DNA from: Streptomyces ipomoeae 91-03
GTDB lineage: Bacteria > Actinomycetota > Actinomycetes > Streptomycetales > Streptomycetaceae
DNA: 63,679 nucleotides
Direction: 5' to 3'
Assembly: GCF_000317595.1 (NCBI RefSeq)
Contig: NZ_AEJC01000406.1
Coordinates: 1 to 63,679, forward strand
Position 1 is the stretch's first letter; each line of letters begins with the position of its first letter. A model generated the notes under the pieces. That model made no database searches and had not been told where the DNA came from. It saw nothing but the letters and a program-made list of their open reading frames with translations. A program made the translations under genes and the position numbers. This document shows positions 33,593 through 41,498 of this stretch, in pieces.

Positions 33593-33630
33593 CGCCCCGG
33601 GCCGACAAGGTCCGGGGCGTTCGGCGTTTT
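33593..33630 (+). terminator. Attenuator hairpin before chorismate mutase
   Basis: CGCCCCGG (33593-33600) pairs with CCGGGGCG (33612-33619) around an 11-base loop and is followed by TTCGGCGTTTT. The loop text CCGACAAG can alternatively pair with CTTGTCGG (33636-33643). GACAAGC (33575-33581) can also pair with GCTTGTC (33635-33641), giving possible competing folds. Confidence 0.65.
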
Positions 33631-33680
33631 CGGGGCTTGTCGGGTCGGGGGGCCGTCTCCAACGGATGAGGAGCCCTGAG

Positions 33681-33968
33681 ATGAGTGTGACCGCGAGCGA
33701 CAGGACCGGTGCGCGTACCGCTGAGGCCGCTGATGTGATCAGTGGTGCTCGGGAACGGATCGACGCGCTCGACGACCGGATCATCGGACTGGTGCAGGAA
33801 CGGATGGCGGTGTCGGCCGTGATCCAGGAGGCTCGGATCGAGTCGGGCGGACGGCGGGTGAACCTGTCGCGCGAGATGGAGGTCCTCGCCCACTACAGGG
33901 ACGCCCTCGGCAAGCCCGGCACCGCGCTCGCCATGACCCTGCTGGAACTGTGCCGAGGACGTATCTGA
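33681..33968 (+). CDS. Chorismate mutase (AroQ type)
   Basis: 95 residues from ATG 33681, with GAGGAG seven bases upstream. The monofunctional AroQ helical fold is seen in RERIDALDDRIIGLVQERM, AVSAVIQEARI, GGRRVNLSREMEVLAHYRD and LLELCRGRI. The catalytic Arg/Lys and Gln/Glu positions look present. It converts chorismate to prephenate, the committed step to Phe and Tyr, in the cytosol. The upstream Phe/Tyr leader and terminator hairpin fit its pathway exactly, so expression should rise when charged tRNA(Phe) or tRNA(Tyr) falls. Confidence 0.92.
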   Translation: MSVTASDRTGARTAEAADVISGARERIDALDDRIIGLVQERMAVSAVIQEARIESGGRRVNLSREMEVLAHYRDALGKPGTALAMTLLELCRGRI

Positions 33969-34024
33969 CCGACGCCGGCCCGGCGCCGCGATCGCCCCTG
34001 GTCCGCCCCGGCCGACCACCGGCC

Positions 34025-34140
34025 CGCTCAGATCAACCCCTGGCCCGCTCCGGTCCGGTCGACCACCGACCCGCTCCGGTCGACCACCGGCCCGCTCCGG
34101 TCGACCGCCGACCCGCTCCGGTCGACCGCCGGTCCGGCCG
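34025..34140. repeat. Short tandem repeat, about 22-bp unit
   Basis: Four to five imperfect copies of CCCGCTCCGGTCGACCACCG with SalI-like GTCGAC cores, immediately downstream of chorismate mutase. Alternate copies differ at one or two positions (CACC/CGCC, GGC/GAC). Confidence 0.75.
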
Positions 34141-34616
34141 GCAGGCCTGACCGGTGCCGCCGTCAGGCCTGCCGGTCTCCCCGATCGGTTCGCCGGGCGG
34201 CGCTCAGTGGTCCGGTCCGTGCTCCCGGCGCGCGGCGGCAGCGCACTCGTGGCGCACGTACGTACGCCTTCTCTCTCACCCGTACGGCGCGTGACCGCCG
34301 TACGACACGCTTCGTTGGTCCCGGTGTCCGTGCCAGCCAGGTCCGGGCCCGAAAGAACCACGCGTGGCTCCGCTGGAGCGATGAGGCGTGCGGATCGTGC
34401 CGTGCGTCGTGGGACCTCGCTCCAGGGTTGTGACCGGACTGCAGGGGACAGCAGCCCGGTCACTCAAGAGAACGGTCGGCTCCGGGGACGCCCGGGGCCG
34501 ACCGGCGGAATCTGTTCAAGGGTGGTCGAAACGGTTACGGAGGCCGTTCCCCGTCCAGCACGATGCCAGAACAGCCCGCAGTCACAGCCATAGTCGCAGT
34601 CGTCGTGCTCACCGAG

Positions 34617-34650
34617 AAGGGCCCCCGCGAACTCCTTCCGCGGGACCCTT
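34617..34650. terminator. Terminator hairpin downstream of the lipoprotein gene
   Basis: AAGGG..CCCGCG pairs with CGCGGG.CCCTT around a 9-base loop. It lies 52 bases after the lipoprotein stop on the minus strand and is nearly symmetrical, so it could act in both directions. Confidence 0.65.
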
Positions 34651-34701
34651 CGTCATGCCGTACCTGAATCCGGGCCCGATGCCGTGCCTATATCCGGGCC
34701 G

Positions 34702-35505
34702 TCAGCCGGTCGCCTTCTCCAGCTTCGCCAGCTGGGCCTCCAGGACCGCCGTCGGCACCTGGGCCTTCTTCGCGTCGAGGATGTTCATCGCGTAGAACGC
34801 GGCGAGGGTCGAGCCGCTGCGCACCACGGTGAAGCTCATCGGTATCGAGGTGCCCTCGATGTCGCCCTTCAGCTTGTACGCGACGGCCTCGTCGCCCTGC
34901 TTCGGCGCGGAAAGGGCCTCGACGTCGCTGTACTTGTTGCCGACCTGCTCGTACTTGGTGCAGCTCTTCGTCGCCGTACGCAGATCGGCGATCACCTTCT
35001 CCGCGTCGCTCTGCTCGTACGCGAGGAGGGCGGCCGTGACCACCGTGCCGGTGAGGTCGCTCTTCTCGGTGAGGGTGCGGCCGACGCGGGCCTCGGCACC
35101 CGGGTCGGAGGTGAAGTAGAACATGTTCGCGAGGGGCTGGCAGGCCGCCGGGTTCGCGGGGACGGTCTCGGCGGGCATCTCGGCCGCGGACTTCTCCGCG
35201 ATCTCGTATCCCTTGACGTCACCATCGGCCAGCACGGCCTTCTTCAGCTGGGCCTCGGTCAGCGCGGCCTGGCCCGCCGTGTCCTTCTTCTCGTCGGCGG
35301 CCGAGGCAGTCGCCGTCGCCGACGCCTTCGCGTCCTTGTCCTCGTCGCCGCCACCGCCGCAGGCCGCGGTGAATCCGAGCGCGGTCACGACCGACACGGT
35401 CACCACTGCCCGCGCCATTCTCGACGTCCCCGACCCCGGCTTCCCCGACTTCACGATCCCCGTCACGTTCCCCGTCCTCATCACTTTCGATGGTGCTCGT
35501 CTCAT
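34702..35505 (-). CDS. Probable lipoprotein
   Basis: 267 residues. A basic N-terminus is followed by a hydrophobic segment and lipobox GFTAAC-GGGG (Cys at about 49), then an Asp/Lys/Ala-rich linker and a soluble domain. It should be exported and lipid-anchored on the outer face of the membrane. The long pre-sequence suggests the true start may be internal (ATG 35478 or the MARAV codon near 35418). The domain (residues about 80-260) resembles the sensor-like or lipoprotein domains common beside Streptomyces kinases, but I cannot name it. No operon partner; terminator at 34617. Confidence 0.78.
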   Translation of the reverse strand: MRRAPSKVMRTGNVTGIVKSGKPGSGTSRMARAVVTVSVVTALGFTAACGGGGDEDKDAKASATATASAADEKKDTAGQAALTEAQLKKAVLADGDVKGYEIAEKSAAEMPAETVPANPAACQPLANMFYFTSDPGAEARVGRTLTEKSDLTGTVVTAALLAYEQSDAEKVIADLRTATKSCTKYEQVGNKYSDVEALSAPKQGDEAVAYKLKGDIEGTSIPMSFTVVRSGSTLAAFYAMNILDAKKAQVPTAVLEAQLAKLEKATG

Positions 35506-35844
35506 GCCTCACAGAGGCTGCACAGGGGGCCCATCAGATCATGTCCAGATCACGTTTGTGACATCGCGTCCCGGCAATCCCGGCAGCCACGTCAACCCGT
35601 CCCTTCCGTCACCCCAGCCTCATCAAGACGTGACTCACGTCACTCCAAAAAAGTGTGATCGCAAGGGCAACCCTTCACACACCTCGCCGGTCACACCCTG
35701 CATAAGTCACACCTGGGACTGCGCAAGGCGTCATGCCCCGCACGCAGGGAGACGCAGAAGAAGGACCCGCGCTCGGAGGGGGGTGCGGGTCCTTCTTCAC
35801 TTCCTGCTTCTGCTTCGCCTTCTTCTTGCGCGCTTCGTCCTCTG
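35506..35844. other. Gap between the lipoprotein gene and the GMC oxidoreductase end
   Basis: Contains the lipoprotein promoter region (about 35510-35640, less GC-rich) and the oxidoreductase terminator at 35757-35798. No gene supported. Confidence 0.5.
35757..35798 (-). terminator. Strong terminator after the GMC oxidoreductase gene
   Basis: GAAGAAGGACCCGC (35757-35770) pairs without mismatch with GCGGGTCCTTCTTC (35785-35798) around a 14-base loop. The 14-bp stem lies 65 bases beyond the stop. Confidence 0.8.
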
Positions 35845-35871
35845 CTACTTCTTCTACTTCTTCTACTTCTT
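35845..35871 (-). repeat. Three 9-bp repeats, each with an in-frame stop, at the GMC gene end
   Basis: On the coding strand the gene ends AAGAAGTAG-AAGAAGTAG-AAGAAGTAG. The first TAG is the stop; two more follow in frame with the same Lys-Lys-stop text. Confidence 0.85.
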
Positions 35872-37662
35872 CGGCGGCACCGTCGGCACCGTCGGCACCG
35901 GCATCAGCGGCAGCCGTAGCGCGCCGAAGGCGTTCGCCGGGACCGCCGGGGCGTGAGGGGCCACCGGGCGGAGGCGTTCGTAGGCCGCGCCGGGGGCCGG
36001 GCGGGGGTCGGGCTCGCCCTTGTTGGGCCAGTAGGACATCGCGCGCTCGGCCTGGGCGGTGATCGTCAGGGACGGGTTGACGCCCAGGTTCGCGGAGACC
36101 GCGGCGCCGTCGACGACCGAGATACCGGGGTGGCCGTGGAGGCGGTGGTACGGGTCGATGACGCCCTCGTCGGCGGTGACGCCGATGGGGCAGCCGCCGA
36201 GGAAGTGGGCGGTGAGCGGGGTGCCCATCAGCTCGCCCACGTTGCTGCCCGGGAAACCGTTGATCTCGGTGGCGATGGCGGAGGCGGCCGTCGTGGCGGA
36301 CTCGATCTGGGTGGGGTTGGGGGCGCCGTGGCCCTGGCGGGCCGTCAACAGGCCCTTGCCCAGGCCCTTGGCCTTCAGACCGGTGGTGAGGGAGTTGTCC
36401 AGGGACTGCATCACGAGGGCGATGATCGTCCGCTCCGACCAGCGGCGGTTGGAGATCGAGCGGGCCACCAGGAGCGGGTGCTTGGCGGCGTACGCCAGCC
36501 AGCCGAGGACGCGTGACGCTCCGGACGCGGTGGCGCCGGCGTACGGGACCTGGACGATCGACAGGCCGCCCATCGAGTTCGATCCCTTTCCGTAGCGGAC
36601 CGGCTCGATATGGGTGTTCTCGTCGGGGTGGATGGACGAGGTGATCGCCACGCCCCGCGTGAAGTCGACCTTGGGCGTGCCGTGGGCCTTGCGGTAGCGG
36701 CGGTTGTCGGTCTGGGCGCCGACCAGGGCCTCGGAGTTGGTGCGGGTGAGCATGCCCAGCCGGTCCGAGATGTGCGGCAGTTGGCCGTTCGCCTTCATGC
36801 GGTGCAGCAGGGTCTGGGTGCCGTAGGTGCCGGCCGCGAGGACGACCCGGCGGGCCTTCAGCACACGGGCCCTGCCCTTCTTGCGGTTGTCGGTCGGGAG
36901 GGTCGTCACGGCGTAGCCGCCCTGCGAGTCCTCGGTGAGCGCGACGACCGTCGTCATCGGGTGGACCACCGCGCCCGCCTTCTCGGCGAGGTACAGGTAG
37001 TTCTCGTTCAGGGTGTTCTTCGCGCCGTGGCGGCAGCCGGTCATGCACTCGCCGCATTCGGTGCAGGCGTTGCGTGCGGGGCCCGCGCCGCCGAAGTAGG
37101 GGTCCGCCACGGATTCGCCGGGCGCGGCCTTGGCCGTACCGTCGGCGTCGTCTCCGTCGCCGAAGAAGACGCCGACCGGGGCCATGTGGAAACTGTCGCC
37201 GACGCCCATCCGCTCGGCGGCGGCCTTCAGGTGGACATCCGACGGGGTCGTCGTCGGGTTGAGCCGTGCGCCGAGCATGCGGCGCGCCTGGTCGTAGTAC
37301 GGCCGCAACTCCTCCTGCCAGTCGGTGATGTCCTTCCACTGGGGATCGTCGAAGAAGGCCTTCGGCGGTACGTAGAGGGTGTTGGCGTAGTTGAGCGAGC
37401 CGCCGCCCACGCCGGCTCCGGCCAGGACCATGACGTTGCCCAGCAGGTGGATGCGCTGGATGCCGTACATGCCGAGTTTCGGCGCCCAGAGGTAGTTCTT
37501 GAGGTCCCAGGAGTTCTTGGGGAGGGTGGCGCGAGTGAAGCGGCGGCCCGCTTCCAGGACGCCGACCTTGTAGCCCTTTTCGGTCAGGCGCAGGGCGGTG
37601 ACGCTCCCGCCGAAGCCCGACCCGATCACGATGACGTCGTAGTCGTAAGCGCCTTGAGGCAC
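35863..37662 (-). CDS. GMC-type FAD oxidoreductase (cholesterol oxidase-like)
   Basis: 599 residues. FAD-binding YDVIVIGSGFGGSVTALRL (about 8-26) and VLAGAGVGGGSLNYANTLY (GMC signature) are followed by a Cys cluster CTECGECMTGC (about 200-211) with GAKNTLNENYL. Later come VVLAAGTYGTQTLLHRM and the C-terminal GVIDPYHRLHGHPGISVVDG and NPSLTITAQAERA. The cysteine cluster and overall order match the actinobacterial ChoD-like branch rather than secreted cholesterol oxidase. No signal peptide is present, so it is cytosolic or membrane-associated. The substrate is probably a sterol or other alcohol; unproven. Confidence 0.9.
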   Translation of the reverse strand: MPQGAYDYDVIVIGSGFGGSVTALRLTEKGYKVGVLEAGRRFTRATLPKNSWDLKNYLWAPKLGMYGIQRIHLLGNVMVLAGAGVGGGSLNYANTLYVPPKAFFDDPQWKDITDWQEELRPYYDQARRMLGARLNPTTTPSDVHLKAAAERMGVGDSFHMAPVGVFFGDGDDADGTAKAAPGESVADPYFGGAGPARNACTECGECMTGCRHGAKNTLNENYLYLAEKAGAVVHPMTTVVALTEDSQGGYAVTTLPTDNRKKGRARVLKARRVVLAAGTYGTQTLLHRMKANGQLPHISDRLGMLTRTNSEALVGAQTDNRRYRKAHGTPKVDFTRGVAITSSIHPDENTHIEPVRYGKGSNSMGGLSIVQVPYAGATASGASRVLGWLAYAAKHPLLVARSISNRRWSERTIIALVMQSLDNSLTTGLKAKGLGKGLLTARQGHGAPNPTQIESATTAASAIATEINGFPGSNVGELMGTPLTAHFLGGCPIGVTADEGVIDPYHRLHGHPGISVVDGAAVSANLGVNPSLTITAQAERAMSYWPNKGEPDPRPAPGAAYERLRPVAPHAPAVPANAFGALRLPLMPVPTVPTVPPKK

Positions 37663-37700
37663 GTTTGCTCCTCGTTGAGTGTCCGTGCGGGCCGTCTGTG

Positions 37701-37732
37701 GTTGCTCGCGCAGTTCCCCGCGCCCCTGAAAG
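37701..37732. repeat. Dispersed intergenic repeat (copy 3)
   Basis: GTTGCTCGCGCAGTTCCCCG followed by CGCCCCTGAAAG, matching 11249-11278 with few changes. It lies in the 79-base gap between two leftward genes. Confidence 0.6.
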
Positions 37733-37741
37733 CGAAAGCAG

Positions 37742-39373
37742 CTAGCGCAACCGGAGTGCCTTCATCGCCCGGAGGCTGCGGCTCATGAACTGCGCGTACT
37801 TCTCGTCGTCCATGCCGAACGACGGGGCCATCGGCAGCAGGCGTTGCTGGGCCACCGTCTGGGCCTCGGTGTACTTGAGGATGCCCTCGGAGCCATGGCG
37901 GCGGCCCAGGCCGGAGTCCTTCATTCCGCCCATGGGGGACTGGACGCTGCCGTAGGCGGAGGCGTAGCCCTCGTTGACGTTGACCGTTCCGGCGCGGAGG
38001 CGGGCGGCGACGGCGTGGCCTCGGCGGCCGTCCTTGGTCCAGACGGAGGCGTTGAGGCCGTACGCGGTGGAGTTGGCCTCCTCGATGGCGGCGTCCTCGT
38101 CCGTGAAGCGGTAGATGGAGACGACGGGGCCGAAGGTCTCCTCCGTGCAGACCGCCATGGGTTCCGAGACGCCGTCGAGGATCGTGGGCTCGTAGAAGTA
38201 GGGGCCGATGTCGGGGCGGGCGACGCCGCCGGCCACCACCTTCGCGCCCTTCGCCACGGCCTCGTCGACGTGCCGCGTGACCGTCTCCAACTGGCGGTCG
38301 CCGACCAGGGAGCCCATGTCGGCGCCGTACGCGAGGGATGTGCCGAGGCGCATGGCCTTGGTGCGGGCGGCGAAGCGCTCCAGGAAGGCATCGGCGATGG
38401 ACTCGTGGACGTACAAGCGCTCGATGGAGATGCAGAGTTGGCCCGCGGAGGAGAAACAGGCGCGGACGGCGCCCGCCGCCGCCTTGTCGATGTCGGCGTC
38501 CTCCAGGACCAGCATGGCGTTCTTGCCGCCGAGTTCGAGGGAGACGCCGACGAGGCGGGCGGCGGCGCCCTGGGCGACCTCGCGGCCGGTGCGGGTGGAG
38601 CCGGTGAAGGAGACGTAGTCGGCGTGCCGGACGACCTCGGGGCCGACGACGGGGCCCTCGCCGATGACGACCTGGAAGACCTCGGCGGGCAGGCCGGCCT
38701 CGATGAGCAGGTCCCGGGCCCAGAGGGCGGTGAGGCAGGTCTCGGTGTCCGGCTTCATCACGACCGCGTTGCCCGCCACGAAGGCGGGGATCGCGTCGCC
38801 GACGGAGAGTTCGAGCGGGTAGTTCCAGGGGGCGATCTGGCCCACCACGCCGCGCGGATGGCGGAGTTCGGTGACCTTCGTGAGGGTCGGTACAGCGCCG
38901 GTGTGCCGCTTCGGCTTGAGGTACGCGGGGGCCTTGCGGCCGTAGTGCCGGGCGGCGACCGCGACGGCCTGCACCTCCTCGTGGGCGTGCAGACGGGCCT
39001 TGCCGGTCTCCAGCTGGATCAGATCGAGGACCTCGGCCTGGCGTTCGAGGATGAGGTCGTGGAAGCGGAGGAGGACGGCGGCCCGTTCGCGCACCGGCAC
39101 CTGGGCCCAGACGGCCTGGGCGGCGCGGGCCCGCTCGTAGGCCTTCTCCACGTCCTCGGGGGTGGACTCGGGCAGGTCGGCGAGCTTCTCGCCGGTGAAC
39201 GGCGTGTGGTTGGCGGTCCTGCCGGAGCCGACCACGCCCTTGGTGAGCTGGGCGACCAGTTCCGGGGTGACCACGTCGGCTGCGGTACGGGCGCCGGCGG
39301 GGGCGGGGGCAAGGGGGTTGGTGCCGGTCGTCCGTGCCGTGCCGGTCTTTTCGGGGGCCTGCGAGTCCGTCAT
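37742..39373 (-). CDS. Succinate-semialdehyde dehydrogenase (NADP+)
   Basis: 543 residues from ATG 39373 (MTDSQAPEKTGTARTTG). An aldehyde dehydrogenase fold with QIAPWNYPLELSVGDAIPAF (cofactor-binding Asn), SFTGSTRTGREVAQ, ELGGKNAML with the general-base Glu, and SSAGQLCISIERLYV with nucleophile C314. The C-terminal PMGGMKDSGLGRRHG is typical of the GabD2-like NADP+ branch. It oxidises succinate semialdehyde to succinate in the cytosol. It is followed, after the intergenic repeat, by the GMC oxidoreductase in the same direction, a common Streptomyces pair. Confidence 0.88.
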   Translation of the reverse strand: MTDSQAPEKTGTARTTGTNPLAPAPAGARTAADVVTPELVAQLTKGVVGSGRTANHTPFTGEKLADLPESTPEDVEKAYERARAAQAVWAQVPVRERAAVLLRFHDLILERQAEVLDLIQLETGKARLHAHEEVQAVAVAARHYGRKAPAYLKPKRHTGAVPTLTKVTELRHPRGVVGQIAPWNYPLELSVGDAIPAFVAGNAVVMKPDTETCLTALWARDLLIEAGLPAEVFQVVIGEGPVVGPEVVRHADYVSFTGSTRTGREVAQGAAARLVGVSLELGGKNAMLVLEDADIDKAAAGAVRACFSSAGQLCISIERLYVHESIADAFLERFAARTKAMRLGTSLAYGADMGSLVGDRQLETVTRHVDEAVAKGAKVVAGGVARPDIGPYFYEPTILDGVSEPMAVCTEETFGPVVSIYRFTDEDAAIEEANSTAYGLNASVWTKDGRRGHAVAARLRAGTVNVNEGYASAYGSVQSPMGGMKDSGLGRRHGSEGILKYTEAQTVAQQRLLPMAPSFGMDDEKYAQFMSRSLRAMKALRLR

Positions 39374-39521
39374 GACGCGCAGGGTATTCCGGAGCGGACG
39401 ACTTTGGGTACCCGGCGGTAACGTGCTTTCACCGGCCGTACACACCGCGCCAGTGATCGGTGGCATGAATGCACTGATCAGCGCGTTGGGCGTCTGAGGT
39501 TCGGCCGCGAACTCGACTTCG

Positions 39522-41360
39522 TCACATCGCGAGGATCTTCAGGCGGTCACGCGCTCCCTTGAACACCGCCGTGCCCTTCTTCTCGTCCGGCGTTCCCTTC
39601 GGCATGTCCACGCGCAGCTCGTACATCCGGCTGTCGTCGGTACGGACGATCAGCTCCATGACGCGGGTGGGGGTGCCGTCCAGGTAGTGGGTGGTGTCGG
39701 CGAGTACCGCCTCCTGGTCGTGGAAGCTGGTGCTCGTGTACTGGGCCGTCGACTTCACGTCGCCCGACACGATGTCCGTGGAGTCCTTGGCCTGCTTCAT
39801 GGGCGAGGTGGGCGCCTTGTCCCACTGGGTGAGCCGTACGTGGATGACCTTCTCGCCGTCGTACGTCACCGTGCGGGGGCGGCCGTCCTTGCCGCCCTCG
39901 GCGCGTCCGCGTTCGTAGGCGCCGGGGAGGGAGAGGACGGCGTTCAGCTGCTTTTCCTCGTGAGGTATCCAGCGGGTGCCGGCCGTGGGGCTCGGGTCGG
40001 CGCCGGAACTGTCACCAGGGGTGGCGCTGGGGCCGACGAGGTCGTCCATGTCCTTCGAGGGGACCTCCGCGTCGAACACCGACTCGGCGTCGTTCCCCGC
40101 GAGCGACGTGCCGAGCCAGACCCCGCCGCCGGCGAGGACGGCACCGGTGGCCGCCGCGATGACCAGGAGGCGGCCGACACCGCGGGTGGGGGCCGGTTTT
40201 TCGGCGGGGAGCGGGGTGTCGGAGGAGGCCGATGGGTCGGAGGGAGTCGGCGGTTCGGAGGAGGCCGCCGGCCCAGCGGAAGTCGGCGGTTCGGAGGAGG
40301 CCGCCGGCCCAGCGGAAGTCGGCGGTTCGGCGGACGCCGTCTCCTGCGGTTCGGGGGGTGCCGTCCTGCCGAGGCGTAGCGTCCCCGCGTCCTCCCCCAG
40401 CCGCTTGCCTGGGCCGGAGGCCTTCCCGGCCGCCACCGCCTCCAGTGCCGTCGTCACCTCGTCGGCCTCGGGGCGGGCAGCCGGGTCCTTGGCCAGGAGG
40501 CGGAGGATCAGCGGGGCGAGGGGGCCCGCGTGTTCGGGTTCCGGGGGCTCGGTGGAGAGGATCGCGGCGAGGGTGGACTCCAGGGTCGTACGGCGGAACG
40601 GGGACCAGCCCTCGACGGCGGCGTAGAGGAGGACGCCGAGGGACCACAGGTCGGAGGGTGGGCCGGCGGTGCGGCCGGACATGCGTTCGGGGGCGATGAA
40701 CTCGATGGAGCCGACGAACTCCCCGCTCGCGGTGAGGGCTTCCTCGCCCTGGACATGGGCGATGCCGAAGTCGGTGAGGACGACGCGGCCGTGCGGTCCG
40801 AGCAGGACGTTCGCGGGCTTGACGTCGCGGTGCACTATGCCGACACGGTGCGCGGAGTGCAGCGCGCCGACCACGGCGAGGCCGATGCGGGCGGTCTCGG
40901 TGGCGGTGAGCGCGCCTCGGCGGAGCAGTTCGTGGAGGGATTCGCCGCGGACCCACTCCATGACGATCCAGGGGAGGCCGTCCTCGATGACGACGTCGTG
41001 GATGGTGACGGCGGACGGGTGGTCGACGCGGGCGGCGGCGCGGGCCTCGCGGTAGAGCCGGTGGGCGGCCCGCTGCCGGTGCTCGTCCGCCGGGTCGTCC
41101 GGGTCGCCCGGCAACCGGGGCTGTTTGACGGCGACTTCACGCTCGACCAGCTCGTCGACGGCCTTCCATACGGTGCCCATGCCGCCGGAGCCGATGCGCT
41201 CGGTGAGGCGGTAGCGACCACCGATCAGACGGCCGTCCAGGGGCTGGTCCAGCGGCTCGTCCGGCGAGTCGTCCGAGGGCTCGTCCGGGCGGTCGTCGGC
41301 TCGGGGCACCGAGTCGCCGTATTGAGGTGCGTCGTGCGGATGTTCGCCGTCGTCGCTCAT
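39522..41360 (-). CDS. Receptor-type Ser/Thr protein kinase (separate from the main cluster)
   Basis: 612 residues from ATG 41360. A Hanks-type kinase with Gly-loop IGSGGMGTVW, K79 (VAVKQ), HRDVKPAN (177-179 HRD), DFG 197-199, and FIAPERM. A Pro/Ser-rich linker with a perfect 36-bp DNA repeat leads to a membrane helix at about 396-420. An extracytoplasmic domain of about 190 residues follows (WIPHEEKQLNAVLSLPGAYE...). All catalytic residues are present. The external domain resembles those of the cluster kinases near 47-59 kb, so these six genes are probably products of duplication. Confidence 0.92.
   Translation of the reverse strand: MSDDGEHPHDAPQYGDSVPRADDRPDEPSDDSPDEPLDQPLDGRLIGGRYRLTERIGSGGMGTVWKAVDELVEREVAVKQPRLPGDPDDPADEHRQRAAHRLYREARAAARVDHPSAVTIHDVVIEDGLPWIVMEWVRGESLHELLRRGALTATETARIGLAVVGALHSAHRVGIVHRDVKPANVLLGPHGRVVLTDFGIAHVQGEEALTASGEFVGSIEFIAPERMSGRTAGPPSDLWSLGVLLYAAVEGWSPFRRTTLESTLAAILSTEPPEPEHAGPLAPLILRLLAKDPAARPEADEVTTALEAVAAGKASGPGKRLGEDAGTLRLGRTAPPEPQETASAEPPTSAGPAASSEPPTSAGPAASSEPPTPSDPSASSDTPLPAEKPAPTRGVGRLLVIAAATGAVLAGGGVWLGTSLAGNDAESVFDAEVPSKDMDDLVGPSATPGDSSGADPSPTAGTRWIPHEEKQLNAVLSLPGAYERGRAEGGKDGRPRTVTYDGEKVIHVRLTQWDKAPTSPMKQAKDSTDIVSGDVKSTAQYTSTSFHDQEAVLADTTHYLDGTPTRVMELIVRTDDSRMYELRVDMPKGTPDEKKGTAVFKGARDRLKILAM
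40246..40332. repeat. 36-bp tandem repeat in the kinase linker
   Basis: Two exact 36-base copies (40246-40281, 40282-40317) beginning GTCGGCGGTTCGGAGGAGG, plus a partial third. It encodes the repeated EPPTSAGPAASS in the juxtamembrane linker, so copy number can change without a frameshift. Confidence 0.85.
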
Positions 41361-41498
41361 GCCAACATCAGTACCGCGCGCGGCCGGACCTTGTCGACGT
41401 ACCGCCCCGAGCGCTCGACGCGGGCGGCCCGCGCACACCGGAGAACCGGCACCGCGACCGACCCCGGCGCCCCACGCGCACGTGGGCCGGCGGCCCGG

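Larger units (their letters stand above)
33969..34701. other. 730-base gap after chorismate mutase
   Basis: Holds the tandem repeat at 34025-34140 and a terminator hairpin at 34617-34650. No gene is convincing. A 34-codon frame at 34563 rich in Val/Ile/Ala ends across the hairpin but has no downstream gene to regulate. Confidence 0.5.

Noticed and set aside
34563..34667. 34-codon frame rich in Ala/Ile/Val (MPEQPAVTAIVAVVVLTEKG) overlapping a hairpin, resembling an ilv-type leader peptide and attenuator
   Set aside because: There is no downstream gene on the plus strand; the hairpin is explained as the terminator of the leftward lipoprotein gene. Kept only as a curiosity.
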